Assembly (NCBI GenBank): GCA_002343845.1
Contig: DDSQ01000184.1
Coordinates: 1 to 64,000 of the forward strand
Length of the DNA: 64,000 nt
Reading direction: 5' to 3'
Source: Planctomycetes bacterium UBA2386
GTDB lineage: Bacteria; Planctomycetota; UBA1135; UBA2386
The notes below the pieces were generated by a model that did not search any database, was not told where the DNA came from, and was given only the letters and a program-made list of their open reading frames with translations. Both the position numbers and the translations under genes were made by a program. Shown here one piece after another: positions 1 to 8,291 of the stretch (the first letter of the stretch is position 1; each line of letters begins with the position of its first letter).

Positions 1-1140
1 GAGTAGCACCGTGCGCGCAGGTTCGGCGCGGGGGGCGAGGCGGATGCACAGGTCCGGATCGGGCTCGCCGCAGGCCGCCGGCACGGCGAACGGCGCGCCG
101 AGCACCGCCAGCACACCGGCCGCGAGCGTGCCGCCGCCGTACTCGCCGTGCACGGCCTTCGGGGCGACGACCGCGGGGCCGTGCGGCAGGGCCGCGCGCA
201 GGACCGCCGCCTCGAGCGCGTCGCCAGCGCGTGTGCCCGCGGCGCCGCTGACCACCACGTCGACGGCGGCCAGCGCAGTGCCGAGGCCGGCGCGCAACGT
301 GTCGGCGAGCCCGTCGGCGTCGCGGCCGAACCCGGCGCGCGTCGCGGTCGGATCGAACGCGCGCACAGTGCGGCCGACGCGCGCGAGCACCGTGGCGCCG
401 CGGGCGCGGGCGCGTTCCTCCGCCTCGAGCACCAGCATCGTGGCGCCAGCCGCCGCCAGCGCGCCGTTGCGGCGGCGGTCGAACGGCCGCGGCAGTTCGC
501 CGTCCGCCGTCGGTCGCGCGATGGCGCGGAACCGGTCGAGGATCGCGTGCACCAGCGGCTCGATCTCGTCGGCGGCGCCAGCGAAGCACAGGTCGGCGCG
601 GCCGCGCGCGATCTCCTCGGCGCCCTGCGCCAGCGCCAGCAGCGGGCCGGCCTCGCGCTGGCAGATCGTCACGTTGGGGCCGCGCGCGCCGAGATCGATG
701 CCGGCCTGGCCGGCCGCGGCGTTGGCGACGCAGTCGGTGAACAGGAACGGCGACGCCGCCTTGCCGCCCTTCTCCAGGATCTGCCGTGCCAGTTGCTCGG
801 TGAAGCCGCCGGGACCGTGCGCGGTGGCGACGACGATCGCCGTGCCGTCGCCGCGCACGTCGCTGAGGCCGGCGTCCTGCATCGCCATGCGGCAGGCAGT
901 GACCGTGTACTGCGACAGATCGCTCATGCGCCGCGCCGCCTGCGGCGACAACCACGGCGCGAAGTCGAGGCCAGCACACCGCCCGGCGAGCCGGGCCGCG
1001 TTCGGACGGTGGTAGCCGGCCGTGCGTTCGACGGGCGAGGCGCACGGCTGGCCGGCGGCGAGCGCCTGCGCCAGCGCCTGCCGGCCGAGGCCGTAGGGGC
1101 CGACGCAGCCGACACCGGTGACGACGACGTCGCGGCTCAT
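1..1140 (-). CDS. ketosynthase-like protein without catalytic Cys (KS-beta / chain length factor type), partial
   Basis: This open frame runs from an ATG at 1140 to the window edge without a stop, so the C-terminus lies outside. The thiolase-fold N-terminal half is readable: it starts MSRDVVVTGVGCVGPYG and later has RGPNVTICQREAG followed by FAGAADE. In the neighbouring active ketosynthase the equivalent stretch is RGPVVTYSTACTS. The nucleophilic Cys position is therefore Glu here (about residue 163), with only an off-register Cys three residues before. Such Cys-less ketosynthases normally pair with an active one and set chain length (type II PKS, aryl polyene and similar systems). Its ATG overlaps the stop of the upstream active ketosynthase gene by 4 nt, which predicts coupled, stoichiometric translation. 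The pairing is inferred from context; the missing Cys is seen directly. Confidence 0.85.
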   Translation of the reverse strand, partial: MSRDVVVTGVGCVGPYGLGRQALAQALAAGQPCASPVERTAGYHRPNAARLAGRCAGLDFAPWLSPQAARRMSDLSQYTVTACRMAMQDAGLSDVRGDGTAIVVATAHGPGGFTEQLARQILEKGGKAASPFLFTDCVANAAAGQAGIDLGARGPNVTICQREAGPLLALAQGAEEIARGRADLCFAGAADEIEPLVHAILDRFRAIARPTADGELPRPFDRRRNGALAAAGATMLVLEAEERARARGATVLARVGRTVRAFDPTATRAGFGRDADGLADTLRAGLGTALAAVDVVVSGAAGTRAGDALEAAVLRAALPHGPAVVAPKAVHGEYGGGTLAAGVLAVLGAPFAVPAACGEPDPDLCIRLAPRAEPARTVLL

Positions 1141-2336
1141 GCGCCGAAGCTCCGCAGCAGCACGACCGCGTTGTTGCCGCCGAACGCGAGGTTGGTCGAC
1201 AAGCCGACGTTGCGCGCCGGCAGCGCGCGCGGCGCGCCGGTGACGACGTCGAGGCCGAGTGCTTCGTCGATCGGCTCGTCGCCGGCAGTCGGCGGCAGCA
1301 GCCGGTGCACGATCGACAACGTGGTCAGCACCGCTTCGATGCCGCCGGCGGCGCCGAGCAGGTGGCCGACGAGACTCTTCGTCGAGGTCAGCGGCAGTGA
1401 CTTCGCGCGCTCGCCGAACAACGCCGCCATCGCCTTGCTCTCGGCGTCGTCGTTGTGCGGCGTGCCGGTGCCGTGCGCGTTGACGAAGGTGACGTCGCCG
1501 GCCTGCAGGCCGGCATCGCGCAGAGCCATGCGAATGGCCGCCACGGCGCCCGCGCCGTTGGGTTCCGGCGCGGAGACGTGGTGCGCGTCGCACGATCGGC
1601 CCGCGCCGGCGAGTTCGCACAGGATGCGGGCGCCGCGCGCGCGCGCGTTCGCCTCGGTTTCCAGCAGCAGCACGCCGGAGCCTTCGCCCATCGACAGGCC
1701 AGCGCGGCTCTTGCGGAACGGCCGCGTGGGCTGCGGGTCGATCGCGCGCAGGCTGTTGAAGCCGGCGTAGGTGATCTCGCACAACTCGTCGGCGCCGCCG
1801 GCGATCGCGACGTCGACCTCGCCGCTGCGCAGCGCGTCGAGGGCGGCGCCGAGCGCGACGTTCGCCGACGTGCACGCGGTCGAGTAGGTGACGACGGGGC
1901 CGCGCACGCCGAGAGCGCGTGCGACCGCGGTTCCGGGACCGTCGTTCTGCACGGTGGCGAGCATGTCGAGCGACGGCTCTTCCTTGCGCAAGAGGCCGGC
2001 GAGGTACCGTTCGCCCTCGAACAGGGCGCCGGTGCTGCTGCCGAAGAACACGCCGGCGCGGCGGGTCCGCAGGGCTGCGACCGGCAGGCCGGCCACCGCG
2101 TCGCGCGCCGCCTTGACGGCGAAGCGCTCGGCGGCGGCGAGTTCACCCAGTTCGGCCGGCAGCGCCACCGCGGGCGATTCGCAGGCGATGGTCGTTCGGT
2201 GCGTCGCAGTCGGGAACAGCTTCAGGTCGGCGACGCCGCGGCGGCAGGCGAGCGCACCCTGCCACAGCGCCTCGGCGTCGAGGCCGAGGCTCGACACCGT
2301 GCCCAGTCCGGTCACGACGACGGCGGGGACGCTCAC
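1137..2336 (-). CDS. beta-ketoacyl synthase (KAS II / FabF-like)
   Basis: This is a complete 399-residue condensing enzyme that elongates acyl-ACP chains with malonyl-ACP. The Cys-His-His triad is present: C155 in STACTS, H288 in VNAHGTGT and H325 in KSLVGHLLGAAGG, with K320 of TSTK in the usual place. It opens with VVVTGLGTVSSLG, typical for the family. The start is GTG at 2336 and overlaps the stop of a small upstream frame (GTGA). Its own stop overlaps the start of the Cys-less ketosynthase at 1140 (ATGA). The pair looks like a KS-alpha/KS-beta heterodimer rather than housekeeping FabF. No ACP, FabG or dehydratase is visible between here and 4 kb, so the product class is unknown and the rest of the cluster probably lies left of the window. 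Confidence 0.9.
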   Translation of the reverse strand: MSVPAVVVTGLGTVSSLGLDAEALWQGALACRRGVADLKLFPTATHRTTIACESPAVALPAELGELAAAERFAVKAARDAVAGLPVAALRTRRAGVFFGSSTGALFEGERYLAGLLRKEEPSLDMLATVQNDGPGTAVARALGVRGPVVTYSTACTSANVALGAALDALRSGEVDVAIAGGADELCEITYAGFNSLRAIDPQPTRPFRKSRAGLSMGEGSGVLLLETEANARARGARILCELAGAGRSCDAHHVSAPEPNGAGAVAAIRMALRDAGLQAGDVTFVNAHGTGTPHNDDAESKAMAALFGERAKSLPLTSTKSLVGHLLGAAGGIEAVLTTLSIVHRLLPPTAGDEPIDEALGLDVVTGAPRALPARNVGLSTNLAFGGNNAVVLLRSFGA

Positions 2337-2527
2337 GCGCCAACGCCGCCGGCCGCGAGGCCACGCATCCCTTCGAGGACCCCAGAGGATCGAGCGGGGC
2401 TCCGCCCCCGGTCGTCCGTCCTCGCAAACAGTCCGTCGCCGTCAACGCCGTCGAACCGCAGCGAGCCGCAGTCGCGGCCGAGCGCGCTCGAGAACTCGAC
2501 CAGTTTCTTCGGAGTCACCTTCGCCAT
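2333..2527 (-). CDS. small hypothetical ORF upstream of the ketosynthase
   Basis: This 64-codon frame starts at ATG 2525-2527 (MAKVTPKKLVEF). Its stop codon overlaps the GTG start of the ketosynthase by 4 nt, which is the main argument that it is translated. The N-terminal half is mixed and plausible. The C-terminal half is rich in Arg, Gly and Ala. There is no ACP-type DSL motif, no membrane segment and no recognised family. It may be a leader peptide that couples translation of the ketosynthase, or a degenerate carrier protein. The function is unknown and it could be spurious. Confidence 0.35.
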   Translation of the reverse strand: MAKVTPKKLVEFSSALGRDCGSLRFDGVDGDGLFARTDDRGRSPARSSGVLEGMRGLAAGGVGA

Positions 2528-2764
2528 GGTGCACGGCAAGCAGAGCGGGAATGCGCGCTGATCCCGGGAATGACGCGCGGGCCACGTTGTTTCGGACGCG
2601 AGAACCTACCCGAGCCGCCTCGTGACGTCGCTTGCGATCGCGACATCGGCAGCCGCGAAGGGCGACAACCAAAACCCAGGGTCCGAGCAGTTCTCGCGCC
2701 TCGGGCGCGAGAACCGGATTCGTGGGCTGGCTGGCAGGCCGACCGAGCCACGGGGCGGCTGCTG

Positions 2765-3862
2765 TCAGCGTCGACGCACGAACAGCACGCCGCCGAGGGC
2801 GCCAAGCACATCGCGATCGAGCGCGCGGAACGGCGGCGCGAATGAAGCTCGCAGCGCGTCGTCGACCTCGATCCGTTCGTGCACTTCGCAGGCCGTGACC
2901 GTGAAGCCGTGGCGTTCGAACACCGGAACAAACTGCTGCAGCCGCAGTCGATTCGAGCCGTTGACCAACGCTGGTCCGAGCGGCCTGCGCAAGAAATCGA
3001 GCGGGTGGAGCTGAGGCGTGCCGTAGGCGGCATGGTCGGCGACGTCGATGCTGTGCACGCCGCAGCCCGAGGCTCGCGTGATGCGCGCCAGTTCTGCGAC
3101 GACGAGATCGGGGTCGGCGACGTGCTCGAGGAACGACACGCTGTAGGCGAAGTCGACCGAGCTGCTCGCGAGACCCGTGTGTTCCGCTGGCGCCCGATGC
3201 AGGTGGAGGCGGCGTGCATCGATGCCGCCTGGATCGCCGTGCCAGAGCCGCACCAGGTCGAAGCCCACGAGCTGACGCACGACGTCGTCGTGCGTGAGCC
3301 CGAGGTCTGGTGCCAGCCAGGCTGGGTTGGCCAGCATGTACGTCGCCAGCCGAGCCAGGGCTCGCGCGACGGCGGCGATGTCCTGCGGCGGATCGAGGTC
3401 GAAGCCGTGCACTTCGCGGGCTCCGGCGAGCAGGTGGACCAGCAGGGCGCCGAGTGGGTTGACGGAGCCGCAACCGAACTCGACCACGGTCGCATCGCGC
3501 AAGGTCAGCTCCCCGGCATCGACGAAGCGTCGCGCCATCTGGAACACCTCATGGGCACGCCGGCGGGAGAACCGGTTGGCGAATGCATCGAGTTGCACTT
3601 CGAGCTCGATGGACAGGAGGCCGAGCTGGTCGCCGAGATCCCCATCGGCGGGTGTCACCGTCGTCGTCGCCACCCGATCGCGGAGGGCGACGATGAGATC
3701 ACGCAGGGAAGCCGTGGCCAGACGGGGTTCCTGGTTGCGGCCGGCATCGAGGCGAGACAGGGTCCCGCCTGGCGCCGCCGCGGAGTCCGCAGGCCTGGCC
3801 CTGGCGGCGACGGGCTGCTGCGATGCGGGCGGCGAGCCGGGTTGGTCGTCTTGGTTCGTCAT
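2765..3862 (-). CDS. class I SAM-dependent methyltransferase
   Basis: This 365-residue protein has the Rossmann-fold methyltransferase signatures. Motif I is VVEFGCGSVNPLG at about residues 126-138, an acidic post-I strand FDLDPP follows at 154-159, and SVSFLEHVADPD at 241-252 is the usual motif that follows the SAM-binding strand. The first 50 residues are low-complexity, rich in Pro, Ala and Gln, and probably disordered. The substrate cannot be read from sequence. It lies about 240 bp upstream of the small ORF and ketosynthase pair on the same strand, so it may tailor the same product, but the gap is long enough for an independent unit. The ATG at 3862 is the first good start. Confidence 0.8.
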   Translation of the reverse strand: MTNQDDQPGSPPASQQPVAARARPADSAAAPGGTLSRLDAGRNQEPRLATASLRDLIVALRDRVATTTVTPADGDLGDQLGLLSIELEVQLDAFANRFSRRRAHEVFQMARRFVDAGELTLRDATVVEFGCGSVNPLGALLVHLLAGAREVHGFDLDPPQDIAAVARALARLATYMLANPAWLAPDLGLTHDDVVRQLVGFDLVRLWHGDPGGIDARRLHLHRAPAEHTGLASSSVDFAYSVSFLEHVADPDLVVAELARITRASGCGVHSIDVADHAAYGTPQLHPLDFLRRPLGPALVNGSNRLRLQQFVPVFERHGFTVTACEVHERIEVDDALRASFAPPFRALDRDVLGALGGVLFVRRR

Positions 3863-4118
3863 CGATGTTCGCTTCGCGCGCCGGCGGCTCGTTGCTGCAT
3901 CGCATCATGCCCGACGGTGCAGCTTCCGCGGATAGGCGATTCCCGCTGCGGTCCCGGACCACGCGGAACCCACCCACGCCATCGGCTGCACAACCCCTGT
4001 CCGGGCCGGTCGCGCCAGCGCGCCCAGCAGACAACCGCTCCCCCGCCACGACCAGACCTCGGTCACGGCACCCGATCATCGTGCCTCGTCGGCATCACGC
4101 GTCCGCCGATCGCGCCCC

Positions 4119-4679
4119 TCACCGCGGCAGTTCGATCAACGTGCGCGCCAGCAGCTGGTCGAAACGCACCTCGAGGTACAGCGTCGTGTTCTTCTTGTCG
4201 CCGGACGGCTGCACGTCGATGCACAGGTGTTCGAAGAGCGGCGCCTTGGGGTCGAGGGTGGTCGCGAGGATGTGCGCGTCGTCACCGAACTTGGTGCTGA
4301 AGCGCTTGCCCGAGTGCAGCACCAGCTCCCAGCCGCTCGTCGTCTTGCGCGCATTCAGTGCGTAGCGTCCCTTCGCCACCTTGCAGCCGCCGACCACGAG
4401 GTCGCCGTCGGTTTCGAACTCAGCGCCGGCCAGGTGCCACGCCGCACCTGCCGCCATCGCCGCGGCGCCGGCCCGGTCGAACGTGACCGTCTGGTAGCGG
4501 AGGGTCAGCGTGAGGTCCTTGGCGACCTTGCACTCGACCGTCTTCGGGAAGTGCGGATGGAACGGAGGCGCTGGCGCGACGGCCGCAGAAGTCCCTGGCC
4601 CCACCACCGGTGCGGATGGGCGGAGCATTCCGAGAGCCGCAGTGAGGAGCAGCGGGCTGACGAAGGCGATGCGGATCAT
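4119..4679 (-). CDS. exported DUF2911-like protein
   Basis: This 186-residue protein starts with a hydrophobic signal sequence (MIRIAFVSPLLLTAALGML) followed by a Pro/Ala-rich linker. The mature part resembles the DUF2911 family: an acidic strand and VVGGCKVAKGRYALNA, then WELVLHSGK and a long beta-rich tail. The biochemical role of this family is unknown. The protein probably sits in the periplasm or at the cell surface. The gene stands alone on the minus strand, with about 250 bp of apparently empty sequence before the methyltransferase and about 310 bp behind it. The family assignment is by pattern and is moderately secure. Confidence 0.65.
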   Translation of the reverse strand: MIRIAFVSPLLLTAALGMLRPSAPVVGPGTSAAVAPAPPFHPHFPKTVECKVAKDLTLTLRYQTVTFDRAGAAAMAAGAAWHLAGAEFETDGDLVVGGCKVAKGRYALNARKTTSGWELVLHSGKRFSTKFGDDAHILATTLDPKAPLFEHLCIDVQPSGDKKNTTLYLEVRFDQLLARTLIELPR

Positions 4680-4990
4680 GCCGAAGGACTACTGGATCCC
4701 GGTTCGCCGAGACAGTGGCGCGGCTGGTTGCGATCGCTGGCGCATCCTCGTCGTGGGAAGATGGGCGGTCAGCGCTGGCGCAGCCGCGAAGGGCAGCACA
4801 CAGGATCTCCCGTGCGGGCGCAGCTTCTCCAGTCGCTCGCGGTCGGGGTCGCAGTCATCGCAGTGCCCGCGCGCAGAGCCTTGCGCCAGCACGTCGGGGG
4901 CGAACTCGCCGGCGCGAGTCGCGGGCAAGGAGCGGGCTCGACGGCGTGAAGGGCGGCCGGGGGCTGTCCCGGCTCCCCACGGCGCCGCGA
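4680..4990. other. intergenic stretch, nothing recognised
   Basis: About 310 bp lie between the start of the DUF2911-like gene and the stop of the TPR fragment. Short open frames cross it on both strands but show no family resemblance or credible start. No tRNA, strong hairpin or repeat was seen. Confidence 0.5.
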
Positions 4991-5428
4991 TCAGCGCCCC
5001 TTGGCGAGCCAGAGGCGCACGTCCGGGTCCCGCTCGAGCTCGGCGATCTCGCGCGTGAGCGTGGCGCTGCGCTGCGTCCAGTCGGCGCGGCGCAGTTGGC
5101 CGCTCTCGTCGCGCCAGGCGGCGATATCGGACTCGAGCCTGTCGAGATCCTGCTGGAGCTGGGACCGAGCTTCGACCTGCGTCTCGGCGATGGCCTCCCG
5201 CTGCTGGGTCAAGGCCTCGTCGAAGCGCCCGAGCCGGAAGAGGGCGCGAGCGAGCGCCGAACGGAACTCACCTCTCTCCTCTTGCGCGGCCGATGCGAGG
5301 CGCCGCCGCGCCAGCAGGAGCCTCTGCACGTCGTCGTCCGGCGGTGCGTCGACCGCGAGCTTCTTCCAGCCCGAGCGTCTCGCGCTCCCTGCATCGTCCA
5401 GGGACTCGCCTCTTGCGCGCAATGCCAT
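4991..5428 (-). CDS. TPR-like fragment, possible gene remnant
   Basis: Reading from ATG 5426-5428, this frame encodes 145 residues. The centre (ALARALFRLGRFDEAL) matches the second helix pair of a tetratricopeptide repeat. The rest is charged and helical, with Gln-, Arg- and Glu-rich coiled-coil character. Planctomycete Ser/Thr kinases often end in such TPR segments, so this may be the surviving 3' end of a larger gene. It may also be a small TPR adaptor. The frame stays open upstream past the ATG, but that part looks like shadow sequence of the divergent amidohydrolase. No promoter was recognised. Confidence 0.45.
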   Translation of the reverse strand: MALRARGESLDDAGSARRSGWKKLAVDAPPDDDVQRLLLARRRLASAAQEERGEFRSALARALFRLGRFDEALTQQREAIAETQVEARSQLQQDLDRLESDIAAWRDESGQLRRADWTQRSATLTREIAELERDPDVRLWLAKGR

Positions 5429-5554
5429 CTCGGCGTCGCCCTCGCTCGGCCACGGCACCACCCGCGAGCGCAACCCCGACGCCGGCGCCAGCACCCGGTG
5501 ATCTGTCACCAGCGCGCGCTGTCCACCGTGGTGCGGCGGCCGCATCATGCGGGC

Positions 5555-7849
5555 ATGCGTCCGTCGACCGCCGCGTTCCCGTTCGCCGCCCTCCTCGCCA
5601 TGGCGGCCCCCCTCGCGAGCCAGTCGCTCGCCTTCGCCGGCGGCACCGTGCACGTCGGCGACGGCAGCGCCGCGATCCCCGACGGGGTCGTCGTCGTGCA
5701 GGACGGCCGCATCACCGCGGTCGGTGCGCGTGGCAGCATCCCGATCCCGGCCGACGCGCGCGTCGTCGATTGCGCCGGCAAGTTCGTCACGCCCGGCCTG
5801 ATCGACACGCACGTGCACTACAGCCAGACCGGCTGGGCCGACGGCCGGCCCGACGCACGCGACGAACGGGCGCGCTTCCCGTACGACCGCACCATGGCGG
5901 ACAACGCGGCCCACCCGGAGCGTTTCCACCTCGCCTTCCTGCTCGCCGGCGTCACCGCCGTGTTCGACGTCGGCGGCTATCCGTGGACGCGCACGCTCGC
6001 AGCGGCGACGGAAGACTCGCCGTGGGCGCCGCACGTGGTCGCCGCCGGGCCGCTGCTCGCCACCTACGACCCGCAGGTGCTGACGCTGCCGGACCAGCAG
6101 CAGTTCGTGTTCCCGCGCAGCGACGAAGAAGCGCGCGCGTTCGTGCGTTCGCACCACGCCTTCGGCAGCCGCGCCATCAAGATCTGGCTGATCCCGCACC
6201 CGGATCGTCCGCTCGCGCAGCTGACACCGATCGTGCAGGCCGCCGGCGCCGAGGCCCGCCGCCTCGGCGTGCCGCTGATCGTGCACGCGACCGAACTCGC
6301 CGCCGCGCGCGTCGCCGTCGCGGCGGGTGCAGCACTGCTCGTGCACAGCGTCGAGGACGCGGCCGTCGACGACGACTTCGTCGCCGCGGCGAAGGCGCAG
6401 GGCACCGCCTACTGCCCGACACTTACGGTGTACGACGGCTACGCCCAGCTCCACGCGGCGAAGCCCGGCGACGAGGTGATGCGACAGCTCGCCGACGTGC
6501 ACCCGAGCATCGCCGAACGCGTGCGCCTCACCAGCCAGGTCGACGACGCGGCGCGGCCGCCGGCGCGCCTGCTCGAGGCGATGGCGAAACACCTGGCACT
6601 GCAGCGCACCACCACGGCGCAGAACCTCGTGCGGCTGCACGCGGCCGGCGTGCCGGTGGTCATGGGCACCGACGCGGGCAACCCGCTGACGCTGCACGGG
6701 CCGTCGGTCTACGTCGAGATGGAGGCGATGCAGGCCGCCGGCATGAAGGCCGGCGACGTGCTCGTCGCCGCGACCAGCGCGGCGGCGCGCGCACTCGGGC
6801 GCGGCCACGACCTCGGCCGGCTCGCGCCCGGCTGCATCGCCGACCTGCTCGTGCTCGCCGACGATCCGGGCGACGACGTGCGCGCGTTCCGCACCGTCGA
6901 ACAGGTCTGCCGCGCCGGCGTGCTGCACGCGCGCAGCGAACTGCGGCAGCGCCTGTTCGCCGCCGGACCGACGGTGCAGCACCGCGTGCTGCTGCAGGGC
7001 AACGGGCGCCTCGCCATGCTCGACGAACGCGGCACCGTCACCTGGGAGATGCCGTGGGGCGGCATCCACGACCTGCACCAGCTGGCCAACGGCAACCTCC
7101 TCACGCAGCGCGCCATGCACGAGGTCGTCGAGATCGACCCAGCGACCAAGCAGGTCGTGTGGAGCTACGACGCGGCGACGCAGAACGGCAACGCCGGCCG
7201 CCGCGTCGAGGTGCACGCCGTGCAGCCGCTGGCGGGCGACCGCTTCCTGATCGCCGAGAGCGGTCCGGCGCGCCTCCTCGAGATCGACCGCGCCGGCACC
7301 GTGCACGCGACCGTGCCGCTGACCGTCAGCCGGCCCGATCCCCACCGCGACACGCGCCTCGTGCGCAAGCTCGACTCCGGCCACTACCTCGTCTGCCACG
7401 AGGGCGACGGTTGCGTGCGCGAGTACGACGCGAGCGGTGCCGTCGTGTGGTCGTTCGCGGTGCCGCTGTTCGATCAGCAGGCTCGGCCGGGCCACGGCCC
7501 CGAGGCGTTCGGCAACCAGGTGTTCGGCGCCGTGCGGCTGCCCGACGGCGACACGCTGATCGCGACCGGCAACGGCCACTCGCTGTTGCGTGTCGACGCC
7601 CGCGGCACGATCACCTGGCGGCTCGCGCAGGACGACCTGCCCGGCATCAAGCTCGCGTGGGTCACCACGATCGACGTGCTGCCGAACGGCCACTACGTGC
7701 TCGGCAACTGCCACGCCGGCCCCGGCCAACCGGTGCTCGTCGAGATCGATCCAGCCGACAAGCGCGTGGTGTGGCGGCTCGACGCGCACGCCACGTTCGG
7801 CGACTCGGTCAGCAACACGCTGCTGCTCGACGTCGCGACGCGGCGCTGA
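5555..7849 (+). CDS. exported amidohydrolase fused to a C-terminal beta-propeller-like domain
   Basis: This protein has 764 residues starting at ATG 5555, chosen because it begins a signal peptide (MRPSTAAFPFAALLAMAAP). Residues about 25-460 form an imidazolonepropionase-like amidohydrolase. The metal ligands are visible: H86 and H88 in DTHVH, the candidate carboxylated K209, H244 in LIVHATE, H264 in LVHSVED and D373 in MGTDAGNP. Residues about 470-764 carry repeating strands such as LAMLDERGTVTWE and VVEIDPATKQVVWSYDA, each ending in a VxW element. This resembles arylsulfotransferase or PQQ-type propellers. The enzyme probably hydrolyses a cyclic amide or ester-like substrate outside the cytoplasm. 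The fusion is in one uninterrupted frame. The substrate is unknown. Confidence 0.85.
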   Translation: MRPSTAAFPFAALLAMAAPLASQSLAFAGGTVHVGDGSAAIPDGVVVVQDGRITAVGARGSIPIPADARVVDCAGKFVTPGLIDTHVHYSQTGWADGRPDARDERARFPYDRTMADNAAHPERFHLAFLLAGVTAVFDVGGYPWTRTLAAATEDSPWAPHVVAAGPLLATYDPQVLTLPDQQQFVFPRSDEEARAFVRSHHAFGSRAIKIWLIPHPDRPLAQLTPIVQAAGAEARRLGVPLIVHATELAAARVAVAAGAALLVHSVEDAAVDDDFVAAAKAQGTAYCPTLTVYDGYAQLHAAKPGDEVMRQLADVHPSIAERVRLTSQVDDAARPPARLLEAMAKHLALQRTTTAQNLVRLHAAGVPVVMGTDAGNPLTLHGPSVYVEMEAMQAAGMKAGDVLVAATSAAARALGRGHDLGRLAPGCIADLLVLADDPGDDVRAFRTVEQVCRAGVLHARSELRQRLFAAGPTVQHRVLLQGNGRLAMLDERGTVTWEMPWGGIHDLHQLANGNLLTQRAMHEVVEIDPATKQVVWSYDAATQNGNAGRRVEVHAVQPLAGDRFLIAESGPARLLEIDRAGTVHATVPLTVSRPDPHRDTRLVRKLDSGHYLVCHEGDGCVREYDASGAVVWSFAVPLFDQQARPGHGPEAFGNQVFGAVRLPDGDTLIATGNGHSLLRVDARGTITWRLAQDDLPGIKLAWVTTIDVLPNGHYVLGNCHAGPGQPVLVEIDPADKRVVWRLDAHATFGDSVSNTLLLDVATRR

Positions 7850-8291
7850 AGCGCGGACGAGTCGGCAGCACCTCCGCCGCCCGCACGGACCGATCGCAGC
7901 ACTGCTGCTGGCCACTCCAGGCGGAGCGGTTCACCACCAGCAAGCCTGCGCCACCGCGCCCGTGGCGTCGACACGCAGGCTGAACCAGTGCCGACTCGCG
8001 CCGAGCGCGGCGCGGTAGAGGACTGCGAGACCGGCGGCTCGACACGCGCGGCGGGGGCGGAGGGCTGTTTGGGATCCGCCATCGGGAGCGTCGGGTTCGA
8101 TTCCATGCCGCGGCCCCTCGGGCTCCACCACCGGGAAGTCGGCCGCCATGCGCCAGGAGATCGCCGCGGTGCCCGGCGGCCCGGGCGGGCGATCGCATGG
8201 CTGCCATCGCGCGAACTTGCAACGACGCGCAGTGCAGTTGCCGCGACCCCGCGCATGATCCCGCCTGCGCTTCCTCCCCACTGGCCCATCC
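7850..8291. other. intergenic stretch, no supported gene
   Basis: About 440 bp lie between the amidohydrolase and the DUF1080 gene. A minus-strand open frame crosses it, but its third-position GC is clearly lower than in the neighbouring genes, so it is unlikely to be coding. A tRNA-like string (GGGTTCGATTCC followed later by CTCCACCA, about 8091-8132) does not fold into a tRNA. The stretch may be decayed sequence. Confidence 0.5.

Noticed and set aside
148..1770. Long plus-strand frame over the ketosynthase genes
   Set aside because: It is an Arg/Ala/Gly-rich shadow of two well-supported minus-strand ketosynthases.
4715..5554. N-terminal extension of the amidohydrolase
   Set aside because: The frame stays open upstream, but the residues are Arg-rich low complexity, and ATG 5555 begins a clear signal peptide.
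8085..8135. tRNA- or tmRNA-like 3' end (GGGTTCGATTCC ... CTCCACCA)
   Set aside because: The bases before and after the TTCGATT loop do not form a T stem, about 20 nt lie between it and CTCCACCA, and no matching 5' acceptor strand was found.
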